The notes under the pieces were generated by a model. It saw nothing but the letters and a program-made list of their open reading frames with translations, was not told where the DNA came from and made no database searches. This document shows, in pieces, positions 43,201 to 53,093 of a stretch of DNA of 64,000 nucleotides. A program made the translations under genes and the position numbers. The number at the start of each line of letters is the position of its first letter. The first letter of the stretch is position 1. Source of the DNA: Pseudoduganella dura (GTDB taxonomy: Bacteria > Pseudomonadota > Gammaproteobacteria > Burkholderiales > Burkholderiaceae_D); contig NZ_WNWM01000002.1 in assembly GCF_009727155.1 (NCBI RefSeq), positions 2,046,001-2,110,000 on the forward strand. Direction: 5' to 3'.

Positions 43201-45940
43201 CCTCCCAATTCTTCCCGACGCCCACCTCGGCGACGAGAGGCACCTTCAGCTCGGCGACGCCGGCCATCAGTTCCGGCAGGGTTTCCCGCACCAGCGCCAG
43301 TTCGTCGTCCGGCACTTCGAGCACCAGCTCGTCGTGCACCTGCATGATCATGCGCGTTTTCAGGTTGTCCGTTTCCAGCCAGCCCTGCACGGCGATCATC
43401 GCCAGCTTGATCAGGTCCGCCGCGGTGCCCTGCATCGGCGCGTTGATCGCGGCGCGTTCGGCGCCCTGGCGGCGCGGGCCGTTCGGGGAATTGATCTCCG
43501 GGAGCCACAGCCGGCGGCCGAACACCGTCTTCACGTAGCCGTTCGCCTTCGCTTCCAGGCGTGTCTCGTCCATGTAGCGCTTCACGCCATGGAAGCGCTG
43601 GAAGTAACGGTCGATGTAGTTCTGCGCGGCGGTGCGGTCGATGCCCAGGTTGGCGGCCAGGCCGAACGCGCTCATGCCGTAGATCAGGCCGAAGTTGATC
43701 ACCTTCGCATAGCGGCGCTGCTCGCTGTTTACTTCATCCGGCGGCACGCCGAAGATTTCGGCGGCCGTGGCCCGGTGGATGTCCACGCCTTCGGCGAACG
43801 CGCGCAGCATCGCTTCATCTTCCGAGATGTGCGCCATGATGCGCAGCTCGATCTGCGAATAGTCGGCCGAGACGATATGGCTGCCTTCCGGCGCGATGAA
43901 CGCCTCGCGGATGCGGCGCCCTTCCGCCGTGCGGATCGGAATGTTCTGCAGGTTCGGATCGCTCGATGCCAGGCGGCCGGTCACCGCCACGGCCTGCGCG
44001 TAGTTCGTGTGCACGCGCCCCGTCTGCGGGTTGATCATCTTCGGCAGCTTGTCGGTGTACGTGGACTTCAGCTTGGCCATGCCGCGGTATTCCAGCAGCA
44101 CCTTCGGCAGCGGGTAATCCTCGGCCAGCTTCTGCAGCACTTCCTCGTCGGTGGACGGCGCGCCGCTCGGCGTCTTCTTGACGACCGGGAGCTTGAGCTT
44201 GTTGAAGAAGATCTCGCCGATCTGCTTCGGCGAGCCCAGGTTGAACGGCCCCTCGGCCAGTTCGTAGGCCTTCTGTTCCAGTTCGACGATGCGCGCACCC
44301 AGTTCGTTCGACTGCGTGGCCAGCAGGCCGGCGTCGATCAGCACGCCGTTGCGCTCGATCGTCTGCAGCACCACGGCGGTCGGCAGCTCGATGTTCCGGT
44401 AGATTTTCGTCAAGCCTTCGTCGCCGGCCACGTGGCCATGCATCGCCATGTGCAGGCGCAACGTGATGTCGGCGTCTTCCGCGGCGTAGTCGGTGGCGCG
44501 CTGCAGTTCCACCTGGTCGAAGCAGATCTGGCCGGCGCCCTTGCCGCACACTTCCTCGTAGGCGATGGTCTTGTGGTTCAGGTGGCGCATCGCCAGGCTG
44601 TCCATGTCGTGCGTGCGGTGCGATTCGAACACGTACGACTGCAGCAGCGTGTCGTGCACCACGCCGCGCAGCTTCACGCCGTGGTTGGCGAAGATGTGCG
44701 CGTCGTACTTCAGGTTCTGGCCCAGCTTCGGCTTCGTGGCGTCTTCCAGCCAGGGTTTCAGCTTTTCCAGCACGCGCTCGCGCGACAGCTGGTCGGGCAC
44801 GCCGGCATAGCGGTGCGCCACCGGGATGTAGCAGGCCAGGCCCGGCTCGGTGGCCAGCGAAATGCCGACCAGCTGCGCGTTCATCGGTTCGAGCGATGTG
44901 GTTTCCGTGTCGACGGACACCAGCTCGGCGGTATCGATCCGTTCGAGCCATTCGTCCAGCTGGGCTTCGGTCACCACCAGGTCGTAGCGCACGTTGGCCG
45001 GCGGTTCGGCGAACATGTCGCCGGTCGGGCCTTCCGGCGCGGCCGGGCCGGTCTGGCCGGGCACTTGCGCGGAGGGCGTCAGCGCCTTCAGCTCGCGCAG
45101 CAGCGTCTTGAAGCCGTATTTGTTGAAGAACGCCAGCAGCGATTCGTGGTCTTCCTCGCGCGCCACCAGCGATTCGGAGATCGACATCATGTGCTGCGCC
45201 AGGTCGCAATCGGTCTTCACGGTGATCAGTTCGCGGCCCTTCGGCAGCCATTCCAGCGCCGCCTTCAGGTTGGCGCCGACCGCGCCGCCGATCTTGTCGG
45301 CGTTGGCGATCACGCCTTCCAGGCTGTCGTACTGCGCCAGCCATTTGACGGCCGTCTTCGGCCCGCATTTGGCCACGCCGGGCACGTTGTCGACCGTGTC
45401 GCCGATCAGGGTCAGGTAATCGATGATGCGGTTCGGCGGCACGCCGAACTTGGCGATCACGCCCGCTTCGTCGAGCTTTTCGTTGCTCATCGTGTTGATC
45501 AGCGTGACGTGCGGCGTGACCAGCTGCGCCAGGTCCTTGTCGCCGGTGGAGATGATCACGTCCATGCCGTTCTTCTCGGCGGCCACGGACAGCGTGCCGA
45601 TCACGTCATCGGCCTCCACGCCCTCCACCATCAGGATCGGCCAGCCCATCGCCTTCACCGCTTCATGGATCGGCTCGATCTGCAGCGACAGGTCGGACGG
45701 CATCGATGCCCGCGTGGCCTTGTATTCCGGGTAGAGGTCGTCGCGGAAGGTCTTGCCCTTGGCGTCGAACACGCAAGCGATGTACGCGGCCGGGTAATCG
45801 GCGCGCAAGCGGCGCAGCATGTTGACCATGCCGTGCATGGCGCCGGTCGGATGGCCGTCCGGGCTGCGCAGGTCCGGCAGCGCATGGAAGGCACGGTAGA
45901 GATAGCTGGAACCGTCGACCAGCAACAAAGTCTTTTGCAT
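43190..45940 (-). CDS. polA: DNA polymerase I
   Basis: 916-aa repair and Okazaki-fragment polymerase. Order: 5' nuclease domain (residues 1-290, VDGSSYLYRAFHALPDLRS at the start); 3'-5' exonuclease with SVDTETTSLEPM, NLKYDAHIFANHG and DYAAEDADITLRLH, all metal ligands kept, so proofreading is expected; polymerase domain with SADYSQIELRIMAHIS (motif A), RYAKVINFGLIYGMSAFGL (motif B) and MQVHDELVLEVPD (motif C). ATG 45940 gives the family start QKTLLLVDGSS; an upstream TTG/ATG-like extension adds foreign residues. Confidence 0.98.
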   Translation of the reverse strand: MQKTLLLVDGSSYLYRAFHALPDLRSPDGHPTGAMHGMVNMLRRLRADYPAAYIACVFDAKGKTFRDDLYPEYKATRASMPSDLSLQIEPIHEAVKAMGWPILMVEGVEADDVIGTLSVAAEKNGMDVIISTGDKDLAQLVTPHVTLINTMSNEKLDEAGVIAKFGVPPNRIIDYLTLIGDTVDNVPGVAKCGPKTAVKWLAQYDSLEGVIANADKIGGAVGANLKAALEWLPKGRELITVKTDCDLAQHMMSISESLVAREEDHESLLAFFNKYGFKTLLRELKALTPSAQVPGQTGPAAPEGPTGDMFAEPPANVRYDLVVTEAQLDEWLERIDTAELVSVDTETTSLEPMNAQLVGISLATEPGLACYIPVAHRYAGVPDQLSRERVLEKLKPWLEDATKPKLGQNLKYDAHIFANHGVKLRGVVHDTLLQSYVFESHRTHDMDSLAMRHLNHKTIAYEEVCGKGAGQICFDQVELQRATDYAAEDADITLRLHMAMHGHVAGDEGLTKIYRNIELPTAVVLQTIERNGVLIDAGLLATQSNELGARIVELEQKAYELAEGPFNLGSPKQIGEIFFNKLKLPVVKKTPSGAPSTDEEVLQKLAEDYPLPKVLLEYRGMAKLKSTYTDKLPKMINPQTGRVHTNYAQAVAVTGRLASSDPNLQNIPIRTAEGRRIREAFIAPEGSHIVSADYSQIELRIMAHISEDEAMLRAFAEGVDIHRATAAEIFGVPPDEVNSEQRRYAKVINFGLIYGMSAFGLAANLGIDRTAAQNYIDRYFQRFHGVKRYMDETRLEAKANGYVKTVFGRRLWLPEINSPNGPRRQGAERAAINAPMQGTAADLIKLAMIAVQGWLETDNLKTRMIMQVHDELVLEVPDDELALVRETLPELMAGVAELKVPLVAEVGVGKNWEEAH

Positions 45941-46130
45941 GAGTGCAAGTAATGGATAACAAATGGGGAACAACCGCGGCTCGCGGCTAATCAGGCATTA
46001 TCGCAGAGAACATCCGGCGGCGAATCGTGCGCTCCCGCCGGAGAAATCGGCAGTTCGCAGCGGAAACGGGTGTCAGTTTGTTACAATGGTCCGTACACCA
46101 ATATCATGGTTCTCCTAAAAGGTTCCGCCC

Positions 46131-46556
46131 ATGCGCCCGTCCCGCCTTGCCCTCCCCTGCGCCGCCTTCCTGCTCATCCTGGCCGCCGGCTCCGCCAGTG
46201 CCCAGTCCGGCACGCCGCCGAAGCTGGAACCGGTGCAGGATAGCGATACGCCGATCACCGTCACGCCGAAATCGGGCCGCGAAGGCACTACCACCACGGT
46301 GCGCCGCGAAGGCGGCCGCATCGCCGAGGAAACCGTGCACGCCGGCGGCAGCACCTATTCGGTGAAGCCGGCCAGCCCGAACAGCACCCAGCTGCAGGGC
46401 GACGCAGGCGGCCCGCAGGTGCGCGGGCCGCAATGGACCGTGATGGAATTCGATATCGCCAAAAAACAGAAACAGCGCAGTGCCGATGCCGCAGCCGCGG
46501 CGGAAAACGCGGCCGACGTGCCGCCGCCTCCCCCGATGCCACCCGTAAAGGAGTGA
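46131..46556 (+). CDS. DUF2782 exported protein
   Basis: 141-aa protein with a clear signal peptide (LALPCAAFLLILAAGSASAQ) and a short domain: LEPVQDSDTPITVTPK, then VHAGGSTYSVKPASP and PQWTVMEFDIAKKQK. That is the DUF2782 pattern, usually placed before thrB or polA in betaproteobacteria. The C-terminus is Ala/Pro-rich and likely unstructured. Function unknown. It is divergent from polA and 80 bp before thrB. Confidence 0.8.
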   Translation: MRPSRLALPCAAFLLILAAGSASAQSGTPPKLEPVQDSDTPITVTPKSGREGTTTTVRREGGRIAEETVHAGGSTYSVKPASPNSTQLQGDAGGPQVRGPQWTVMEFDIAKKQKQRSADAAAAAENAADVPPPPPMPPVKE

Positions 46557-46636
46557 TGCGGCGTTCCGGCCCGGGCGCGGCACCTTCCCGATCGCGCCCG
46601 GGGCAGTCATTCCCACCCGAACTTTCATAGATTCTC

Positions 46637-47596
46637 ATGGCAGTCTTTACCTCGGTCAGCCTGGACGACGTCCAGCCCTGGATCGCGCAATTCCCCCTCG
46701 GCCGTGCGCTGGCCCTCAAAGGCATCGCATCCGGCATTGAAAACAGCAATTTCTTCCTGACGACGGAACGCGGCGAATACGTCCTCACCATTTTCGAAAA
46801 CCTCGACTTCGAGCAGCTGCCGTTCTACCTGCAGCTGATGCGCCACCTGGCCGGCCACGGCGTGCTGGTGCCGGCGCCGGTACCGAACGACAAGGGCGAA
46901 CTGTGCGTGGCGCTGCACGGCAAGCCGGCCGCGATCGTGTCGAAGCTCGAAGGCAGTTCCGAACTTGCTCCACAGCCGGTCCATTGCGCCGGGGTGGGCG
47001 CGATGCTGGCGCGGATGCACCTGGCCGGCCGCGACTTCCCGCTGCACCAGCCGAACCTGCGCGGCCTGGCATGGTGGCACTTCGCCACGCCGGCCGTGCT
47101 GCCGCACATGCCGGAGCCGGAAGCCGCGCTGCTGCGCGCCGAAATGCACTTCCAGGAAGCGTTCCATGGCAGCGACCTGTACAAGCGCCTGCAGCAGGGG
47201 CCCGTACACGCCGACCTGTTCCGCAACAACGTGATGTTCGACGGCGAGCGCCTGACCGGCTTCTTCGACTTTTACTTTGCCGGCTGCGACACCTGGCTGT
47301 TCGACGTGGCGGTAACGGTCAACGACTGGTGCGTGGACCTCGATACCGGCGTGCTCGATGAGGCGCGCGTACGGGCGTTCCTGGATGCATACCACGCGGT
47401 GCGGCCGTTTACCGCGGACGAGCAGGAAGCATGGCAGCCGATGCTGCGTGCCGGCGCACTGCGCTTCTGGCTGTCGCGCCTGTACGACCTGCACCAGCCG
47501 CGCGCGGCGGAAATGCTGACACCGCACGATCCGACGCACTTCGAGCGTATCCTGCGCGAACGCATCGCCACGCCGGCACCGGGTCTCGCCGCATGA
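46637..47596 (+). CDS. thrB: Homoserine kinase (aminoglycoside phosphotransferase fold)
   Basis: 319-aa ThrB of the APH-like class, phosphorylating homoserine for threonine synthesis. [20 protein letters not shown] near residue 30 is the nucleotide-binding beginning, and [20 protein letters not shown] then [13 protein letters not shown] near 190-215 hold the catalytic Asp and metal-binding Asp. It matches the betaproteobacterial thrB type II. Its stop overlaps the next gene's start by four bases (ATGA). Confidence 0.93.
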   Translation: MAVFTSVSLDDVQPWIAQFPLGRALALKGIASGIENSNFFLTTERGEYVLTIFENLDFEQLPFYLQLMRHLAGHGVLVPAPVPNDKGELCVALHGKPAAIVSKLEGSSELAPQPVHCAGVGAMLARMHLAGRDFPLHQPNLRGLAWWHFATPAVLPHMPEPEAALLRAEMHFQEAFHGSDLYKRLQQGPVHADLFRNNVMFDGERLTGFFDFYFAGCDTWLFDVAVTVNDWCVDLDTGVLDEARVRAFLDAYHAVRPFTADEQEAWQPMLRAGALRFWLSRLYDLHQPRAAEMLTPHDPTHFERILRERIATPAPGLAA

Positions 47597-48369
47597 ACCC
47601 GACACCGGCAAGGATGGGATGGGACTGGGTAAAGCAGGGCTTCGGCATGCTGCGCAAGCAGCCGGCCGGGCTGACGGCGCTGTTCTTCGGCTACATGCTG
47701 GTATCGATGTTGTTGAACATCCTGCCGCTGGTGGGCGCGATCGCCCACGCGGTGCTGACGCCCGTGTTCGTGATCGGTTTCCTGCGCGCCGCGCGCGACG
47801 TGGAGGCGGGCCGGATGGTACTGCCCCGCACGCTGATCACCGGCTTCCGGGAACCGGCCTTCGGCAGGCTGTGCAAGCTGGGCGGCCTGCACATCCTGGC
47901 GATCCTTGCCGCCGTGACGATCATGATGCTGTTCGCCGATACGGACGTGCTGAAAGGCAAGTCGCCCGAAGACCTGCAGCCGTCCCTCGCGCTGATGCAG
48001 GAAGTGATCCGCTTCCCGGGCCTGCAGGTCGGCTTCTTCCTGTATGTGGCGGCGCTGCTGGTGATCACGTTCGCCGCGCCGATTGTCTGCTGGAACGGCA
48101 TGGGCCCGGGCAAGGGGCTGTTCTACAGCTTCTTCGCGATCAAGCGCACCGCCGGCGCATTTCTCGTGTTCGTGCTGAGCCTCGGCGCGATCGCGTTCGG
48201 CACCATGATGGTATTGCGCCTGGTGTTCGGCGCCGGCGCGGTCGGGCAGGCACTGATGGGCATGGTATCGGTGCTGCTGTTCGGCATCGGCCATATCGCA
48301 CTGTATTTCCCCTATACACATATCTTCGGGCCGTTACCGGACGACAAGGCGGCGCCCCCGGTGCCCTGA
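47593..48369 (+). CDS. BPSS1780 family membrane protein
   Basis: 258-aa inner-membrane protein with about six helices. It opens [20 protein letters not shown], typical of the BPSS1780 family, and continues [20 protein letters not shown] near 160. Function not established. Coupled to thrB by an ATGA overlap, a conserved order in this lineage that also includes DUF2782. Confidence 0.85.
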   Translation: MNPTPARMGWDWVKQGFGMLRKQPAGLTALFFGYMLVSMLLNILPLVGAIAHAVLTPVFVIGFLRAARDVEAGRMVLPRTLITGFREPAFGRLCKLGGLHILAILAAVTIMMLFADTDVLKGKSPEDLQPSLALMQEVIRFPGLQVGFFLYVAALLVITFAAPIVCWNGMGPGKGLFYSFFAIKRTAGAFLVFVLSLGAIAFGTMMVLRLVFGAGAVGQALMGMVSVLLFGIGHIALYFPYTHIFGPLPDDKAAPPVP

Positions 48370-48456
48370 CGCGCGGCCGGGTTTGCGGTTGCCGCGCAGG
48401 CGCCGCACTGCCCGGCCTCAAGCGGGTTTCAACAGGTGCCCCGGCGCATCGACCAG

Positions 48457-48462
48457 TATAAT
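48457..48462 (+). promoter_or_regulatory. Perfect -10 box directly before uvrD
   Basis: TATAAT is followed by only six bases (GGGAGG) before the ATG at 48469. Transcription starting the usual six to eight bases after the box would begin at or inside the start codon, giving a leaderless mRNA. No good -35 box is seen at 17 bp spacing. Confidence 0.45.
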
Positions 48463-48468
48463 GGGAGG

Positions 48469-50775
48469 ATGCAGAATCTCCTCCACAACCTCAATCCCGA
48501 ACAACTCGCCGCCGTCACCCTGCCGCCGCAAAACGCCCTGATCCTGGCCGGCGCCGGCTCGGGCAAGACGCGCGTGCTGACCACGCGCATCGCCTGGCTG
48601 ATCCAGACCGGGCAGGTGTCGCCGGGCGGCATCCTGGCCGTCACCTTCACGAACAAGGCGGCCAAGGAAATGCTGGCGCGCCTGTCGGGAATGATGCCGA
48701 TCAATACACGCGGCATGTGGATCGGCACCTTCCACGGCCTGTGCAATCGCCTGCTGCGCACCCACTACCGCGATGCCGCCCTACCCCAGTCGTTCCAGAT
48801 CCTCGACACGCAAGACCAGCTGTCGATGATCAAGCGCATGCTGAAGGCGCATAACGTGGATGACGAGAAGTTTCCGCCGAAATCGGTGATGTACTTCATC
48901 AACAACAACAAGGACCAAGGCCTGCGTGCCGGCCAGGTCGAGGCGTACGACGCCAACGAACGCAGGCTGGTGGAGCTGTACCAGCTGTACGACGACCAGT
49001 GCCAGCGCGAAGGCGTGGTGGATTTCGCCGAACTGCTGCTGCGCACGTATGAACTGCTGAGCCGGAACCAGCCGCTGCGCGAGCACTACCAGCAGCGCTT
49101 CCGCCACATTCTCGTCGACGAGTTCCAGGATACCAACAACCTGCAGTATGCGTGGCTGAAGCTGATCGCCGGCCACGGCGCGGGGCACGGCGGCGCGCTG
49201 TTCGCGGTGGGCGACGACGACCAGAGCATCTATGCGTTCCGTGGCGCCAACGTGGGCAACATGGCCGCGTTCGAGTCCGAATTCTCGGTGAAGAACCTGA
49301 TCAAGCTGGAGCAGAACTACCGCTCGCACGGCCACATCCTCGATGCGGCCAACGTGCTGATCGCGAACAACAGCCGCCGCCTGGGCAAGAACCTGCGCAC
49401 GGACGCGGGCCATGGCGAACAGGTGCGCGTGTACGAGGCCACATCGGACCTGCAGGAAGCGCAGTGGATCGTCGACGAGGCGAAGAACCTGATCCGCGAA
49501 GGGTCGCCACGCAGCCAGATCGCGGTGCTGTACCGCTCGAATGCACAATCGCGCGTGATCGAGCATGCGCTGTTCTCGGCCGCCATTCCCTACACGGTGT
49601 ATGGCGGCCTGCGCTACTTCCAGCGCGCCGAGGTGAAGCACGCGATCGCCTACCTGCAGCTGATGGACAATCCGCACAACGATTCGGCATTCCTGCGCGT
49701 GGTGAACTTCCCCACGCGCGGCATCGGCGCGCGCACGCTGGAGCAGTTGCAGAACGCCGCCGAAACGTATGGCATCTCGATGTATGCGGCGGTGCCCTAC
49801 ATGGTCGGCAAGGCCGGCTCCTCGCTGGGAGCGTTCGTCAAGCTGGTGGAAGGCGTGCGGTTCGAAACGCAGCAGATGGCGCTGCCCGAACTGGTGCGCA
49901 TCACGCTGGAATCTTCCGGCCTGCTGCAGCACTACGCCAACGAGAAGGAAGGCGCCGACCGCGTGGAAAACCTGGAGCAGATGGTCAGCGCGGCCACCCA
50001 GTTCGTGGGCGAGGAAGGCTACGGCCAGGGCGCGCCCGCGCACCTGGGCCCGCCGGCCGACGCGCAGGCGGGAGCGGCCATCGTCAATGCCGATGGCGTG
50101 GAGATCATGGATGCGGATGCGCCGCTGTCCACCGTGATGTCGCCGCTGTCGGCGTTCCTGGCGCACGCGTCGCTCGAAGCGGGCGACAACCAGGCGCAGG
50201 CCGGCCAGGATGCGATGCAGCTGATGACGGTGCACTCGGCCAAGGGCCTGGAATTCGACAACGTGTTCATCACCGGCCTGGAAGAAGGCCTGTTCCCGCA
50301 CGAAAGCAGCTCGAAGGAAGAAGGCGGCGTGGAGGAGGAACGGCGGCTGATGTACGTGGCGATCACGCGCGCCCGCAAGCGCCTCTACATGTGCTTCTGC
50401 CAGACCCGCATGCTGCACGGGCAAACCCGCTACAACGCGAAGTCGCGCTTCTTCGACGAACTGCCGGAGGAATCGCTGAAGTGGCTGTCGCCGCGCGTGC
50501 AGTCGCACTGGTTCGCGAACAAGAAGGCGCAGTGGGAAGACGTGAAACTGGACGGCGGCAGCGACAACGCGATCGCCCAGCGCATCGCGCAAAAGGCCAC
50601 CACCGGCTCAGGCTGGCGCATCGGCGAATCGGTGGCGCATGCCAAGTTCGGCGAGGGCGTCATCGTCAACCTCGAGGGCAGCGGCGCCAATTGCCGCGCG
50701 CAGATCAATTTCGGCAGCGCCGGAATGAAGGTGCTGGATCTGTCGGTGGCGAAGCTGGAGCGGCTGGGCAGGTAG
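48469..50775 (+). CDS. uvrD: UvrD/Rep-type DNA helicase
   Basis: 768-aa superfamily 1 helicase. Motif I LAGAGSGKTRVLTTRIAWL near residue 27, TFTNKAAKEM (Ia), motif II LVDEFQDTNNLQY near 208, motif III GDDDQSIYAFRGAN, motif IV-V pieces MTVHSAKGLEFDNVF near 585 and motif VI RRLMYVAITRARKRLYM near 630. The C-terminus has the UvrD/PcrA Tudor-like end GWRIGESVAHAKFGEGVIVN. It unwinds DNA in excision and mismatch repair. Gene symbol by similarity; Rep is less likely given the C-terminal end. Confidence 0.93.
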   Translation: MQNLLHNLNPEQLAAVTLPPQNALILAGAGSGKTRVLTTRIAWLIQTGQVSPGGILAVTFTNKAAKEMLARLSGMMPINTRGMWIGTFHGLCNRLLRTHYRDAALPQSFQILDTQDQLSMIKRMLKAHNVDDEKFPPKSVMYFINNNKDQGLRAGQVEAYDANERRLVELYQLYDDQCQREGVVDFAELLLRTYELLSRNQPLREHYQQRFRHILVDEFQDTNNLQYAWLKLIAGHGAGHGGALFAVGDDDQSIYAFRGANVGNMAAFESEFSVKNLIKLEQNYRSHGHILDAANVLIANNSRRLGKNLRTDAGHGEQVRVYEATSDLQEAQWIVDEAKNLIREGSPRSQIAVLYRSNAQSRVIEHALFSAAIPYTVYGGLRYFQRAEVKHAIAYLQLMDNPHNDSAFLRVVNFPTRGIGARTLEQLQNAAETYGISMYAAVPYMVGKAGSSLGAFVKLVEGVRFETQQMALPELVRITLESSGLLQHYANEKEGADRVENLEQMVSAATQFVGEEGYGQGAPAHLGPPADAQAGAAIVNADGVEIMDADAPLSTVMSPLSAFLAHASLEAGDNQAQAGQDAMQLMTVHSAKGLEFDNVFITGLEEGLFPHESSSKEEGGVEEERRLMYVAITRARKRLYMCFCQTRMLHGQTRYNAKSRFFDELPEESLKWLSPRVQSHWFANKKAQWEDVKLDGGSDNAIAQRIAQKATTGSGWRIGESVAHAKFGEGVIVNLEGSGANCRAQINFGSAGMKVLDLSVAKLERLGR

Positions 50776-50792
50776 CTGGCGGTGCGTGAAAA

Positions 50793-50850
50793 CCGGTGTC
50801 GCCCGGCCAGGCATTGCCTTGCCGGGGCCCTTCGGGGCGGCTGACACCGG
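50793..50850. terminator. Long-loop inverted repeat between convergent uvrD and M56 genes
   Basis: CCGGTGTC (50793-50800) and GACACCGG (50843-50850) flank a GC-rich loop with further pairing (GCCCGGCC, GGGGCCC). Only AATTTG follows on the plus strand, so termination is likely but weakly supported. Confidence 0.45.
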
Positions 50851-50868
50851 AATTTGCGATCGTTCCGG

Positions 50869-52986
50869 TTATCCCTGCTTGCCCCCCACCTCCGCAGCCT
50901 GCCCCTTGCGCAGCGCCTCATCGATCAGCGCCCGCGTTGCCCTGTCCGCCGCGGTGCTCAACCGGCCCTGCTCGCGGCCCAGTTCATCCATCTTCCGCCC
51001 CAACACATCCATTGGCGCCGACAACTCGGCCATCCGCGCGTGCAGCGTTTTCAGCGGCTCACGGCTGCCATCCACTTTCCCGGCTTCATGGGCCATCGTT
51101 TCCGACAGGCGGGCCATGCGCTGCTGCAGTGGCTCCATCTGCTTCTGCACCAGTTCCATCTGGCGCGACAATGCTTCGCGGCGCTGCACGCTGTCCGTCG
51201 ATGCCATCCGCCCGGCCAGCTCCTCCAACCGCCGGCCCAGGCGTTCCTGCATGCGGGCAAGCGCGCTCAACTGATGCTCGGTGTTGTGCGCCAGCTTGTC
51301 GTCGAACGCGGCGGCAACGTGGGCGCTGATCTGCTCGCCGAGCGCTTCCATCTGCCTGCCCTGCCGTTCCATCGAAGCGCCCTGTTTTTCCATGGCGGCG
51401 CCCAGCTTTTCGGTCGGTGCCCAGGCATCGCGCACCCTGGCCACCAGCGCGGGATCCTTGACGACGTAGGACTTGCCATCCTTCCTGAACCAGATGAAAT
51501 CGCCCTTGAATCCTTCCTTCGCGCATTGCAGGTCGTCGATGTCGCGCGTGTCGAACGCGCCCACCCGCATCGGCGCACTGCCGCCGCGGACGATCGCATA
51601 CGATTCGAGCGACCGGCCCGGATGGACGATGTGGATGCCTTCGTTCAGCCCGAGCCGCGGGGCCGGTGGAGCAGCCGGGGCAGCCGGGGCGGCTGGTGCC
51701 GCTGGGGCCGGTGGAGCAGTCGGGGCGGCTGGCGCGGCCGGTGCGGCTGGTGCCGCCAGCGCGGGAACGGCAGGCACAGCCATTTTGGCCATCGGTGGAG
51801 CTTCGGGTGCTTCGGGTGCTTCGGGTGCTTCGGGTGCCTCGGGTGCTTCGGGTGCCTCGGGTGCCTCGGGTACCTCGGGTGCTTCGGGCACTTCCGGCGG
51901 CGCGGACCAGCCGGCATCCTGCAGTGCCGGCGCGCGGGCCGGCGACATGGCCTGCGCATCCGGCTGCGCATGGGCATACAGCATCATGCAGGCGGTGCAC
52001 AGGCCCAGCAAGGGAGTGGCGATCTTCCAGCTGAGCGGCTGCGCGGCGGGGCGCACCAGGCGTTTGATACGGGACATGAGGTCTCCTCCGTGTGCCGCGG
52101 GGGCAAAATGCGAAGTGGAGAACTGGAACTTGTCCAGTTCCGACAAGGCCAGGGCCAGCCGCCGTGGCTCGCCGAGCACGCTTGCGGCAAGGTCGTCGGC
52201 AATCTGTTCCCGTTCGATGCGGATGCGCTTGCTCAACATCCACACGCCGGGGTGGTAGAACAGCAGGATCTCGATTGCACTCTGCACCAGGTTCACCAGG
52301 TAATCGTGGCGCCGGATATGCGCGAGTTCGTGTGCCAGCAACGCTTCCAGAAAATGTGGCGGCATGCCGGTGACCAGCGATGCCGGCAGCAGCACGATCG
52401 GGCGCCAGCAGCCGGCCGTCATCGGTCCTTCCAGGTCTTCGCCGGAGACGCCGAGGCGGATCGGGCGCCGGATGCCGATGCGCAAGGCGAGGCGGTCCAG
52501 CCGCTCCTGCCACCCGGCATCCGGCTGGTAATGGCCGGCCAGCGTCCGCTGCCGGATCCACTGCAGGCCCAGCGACAGCCGCAGCGTCATCAGCGCCGCA
52601 CCGCCGGCCCACAGCAGCACCAGCCATGGCATCTGCCGGCGCAGCAGGTATTCGAACGATGTCAGCTGGTCCGCGTCGACCAGCACCGGCACGTGCGCGG
52701 CGGGAATCGCGCCCGCGCCCACGGCCCCCAGCAGCGGATCGTGCGGCACCGGCATTGCGTAGCCGGACTGCAGCGCTTCCTGCATGCGCCAGGCGATGCC
52801 GCCCACCGGCAGCGCCGCGCACAGCAGCAGTGCCGCGCACGCGACGGCGTAGCGGGCCTGCGGCCGGGCGTTGCGCAGCAGGTGCAGGGCCAGCGCGGCG
52901 GCGCAGCTGATCAGGAACCCCTGCCAGACGAAGTGCAGCAGCGACCAGCCAATCGCGGGAACCAGCGTATCGAACAGGCTGTTCAT
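50869..52986 (-). CDS. M56 family (BlaR1/MecR1-like) membrane metallopeptidase
   Basis: 705-aa protein. Helices near residues 12-35, 46-66, 118-138 and 325-343 form the M56 membrane part. The zinc site HELAHIRRHD is at 219-228, with Glu ligands in RIEREQIADDLAAS near 258. After the last helix come a (P-E-A/V) repeat stretch (about 366-398) and an Ala/Pro repeat, then a small domain and a long charged coiled coil (565-690, repeated EKQGASMERQGRQMEALGEQ pattern). No penicillin-binding sensor domain exists, so it does not sense beta-lactams like BlaR1. BlaI-type operators lie upstream. Confidence 0.85.
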   Translation of the reverse strand: MNSLFDTLVPAIGWSLLHFVWQGFLISCAAALALHLLRNARPQARYAVACAALLLCAALPVGGIAWRMQEALQSGYAMPVPHDPLLGAVGAGAIPAAHVPVLVDADQLTSFEYLLRRQMPWLVLLWAGGAALMTLRLSLGLQWIRQRTLAGHYQPDAGWQERLDRLALRIGIRRPIRLGVSGEDLEGPMTAGCWRPIVLLPASLVTGMPPHFLEALLAHELAHIRRHDYLVNLVQSAIEILLFYHPGVWMLSKRIRIEREQIADDLAASVLGEPRRLALALSELDKFQFSTSHFAPAAHGGDLMSRIKRLVRPAAQPLSWKIATPLLGLCTACMMLYAHAQPDAQAMSPARAPALQDAGWSAPPEVPEAPEVPEAPEAPEAPEAPEAPEAPEAPEAPPMAKMAVPAVPALAAPAAPAAPAAPTAPPAPAAPAAPAAPAAPPAPRLGLNEGIHIVHPGRSLESYAIVRGGSAPMRVGAFDTRDIDDLQCAKEGFKGDFIWFRKDGKSYVVKDPALVARVRDAWAPTEKLGAAMEKQGASMERQGRQMEALGEQISAHVAAAFDDKLAHNTEHQLSALARMQERLGRRLEELAGRMASTDSVQRREALSRQMELVQKQMEPLQQRMARLSETMAHEAGKVDGSREPLKTLHARMAELSAPMDVLGRKMDELGREQGRLSTAADRATRALIDEALRKGQAAEVGGKQG
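51800..51890. repeat. Nine-base tandem repeats coding Pro-Glu-Ala in the M56 gene
   Basis: About ten copies of TTCGGGTGC-type units (plus strand) give the (PEA/PEV) stretch of the M56 protein. Such slippage-prone repeats often vary in number between strains. A second Ala/Pro repeat follows at about 51660-51775. Confidence 0.8.
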
Positions 52987-53054
52987 GCCGCGCCTCGCGC
53001 GGCAGCGCTTGTGGCCGCGCGCGTGAGCGCGGACCGGTTGTCGTGATTCGTCAT
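52983..53054 (-). CDS. 23-codon ORF in the position of blaI, possible deletion remnant
   Basis: MTNHDNRSALTRAATSAAAR then GAA-stop. AGGAG lies seven bases before the ATG, and the stop overlaps the M56 gene start by four bases (ATGA), exactly as a blaI gene would. The LTRA segment matches the usual first residues of BlaI proteins (LTRAEWEIM type); the helix-turn-helix is missing. I infer an in-frame internal deletion of blaI leaving head and tail. It could instead be a leader peptide. Confidence 0.45.
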   Translation of the reverse strand: MTNHDNRSALTRAATSAAARGAA

Positions 53055-53093
53055 GACGCGGCTCCTGGTGAAGTGAAAACCAGATTAAGGCAA

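Noticed and set aside
43121..45952. Very long plus-strand open frame (over 900 codons) opposite polA
   Set aside because: It mirrors polA codon structure in GC-rich DNA, is His/Arg/Val-rich without motifs and has no ribosome site. polA on the other strand is certain.
50854..53046. Long plus-strand open frame opposite the M56 gene
   Set aside because: The M56 frame has HELAH and clear helices; the opposite frame is Arg/Gln/His-rich without domains.
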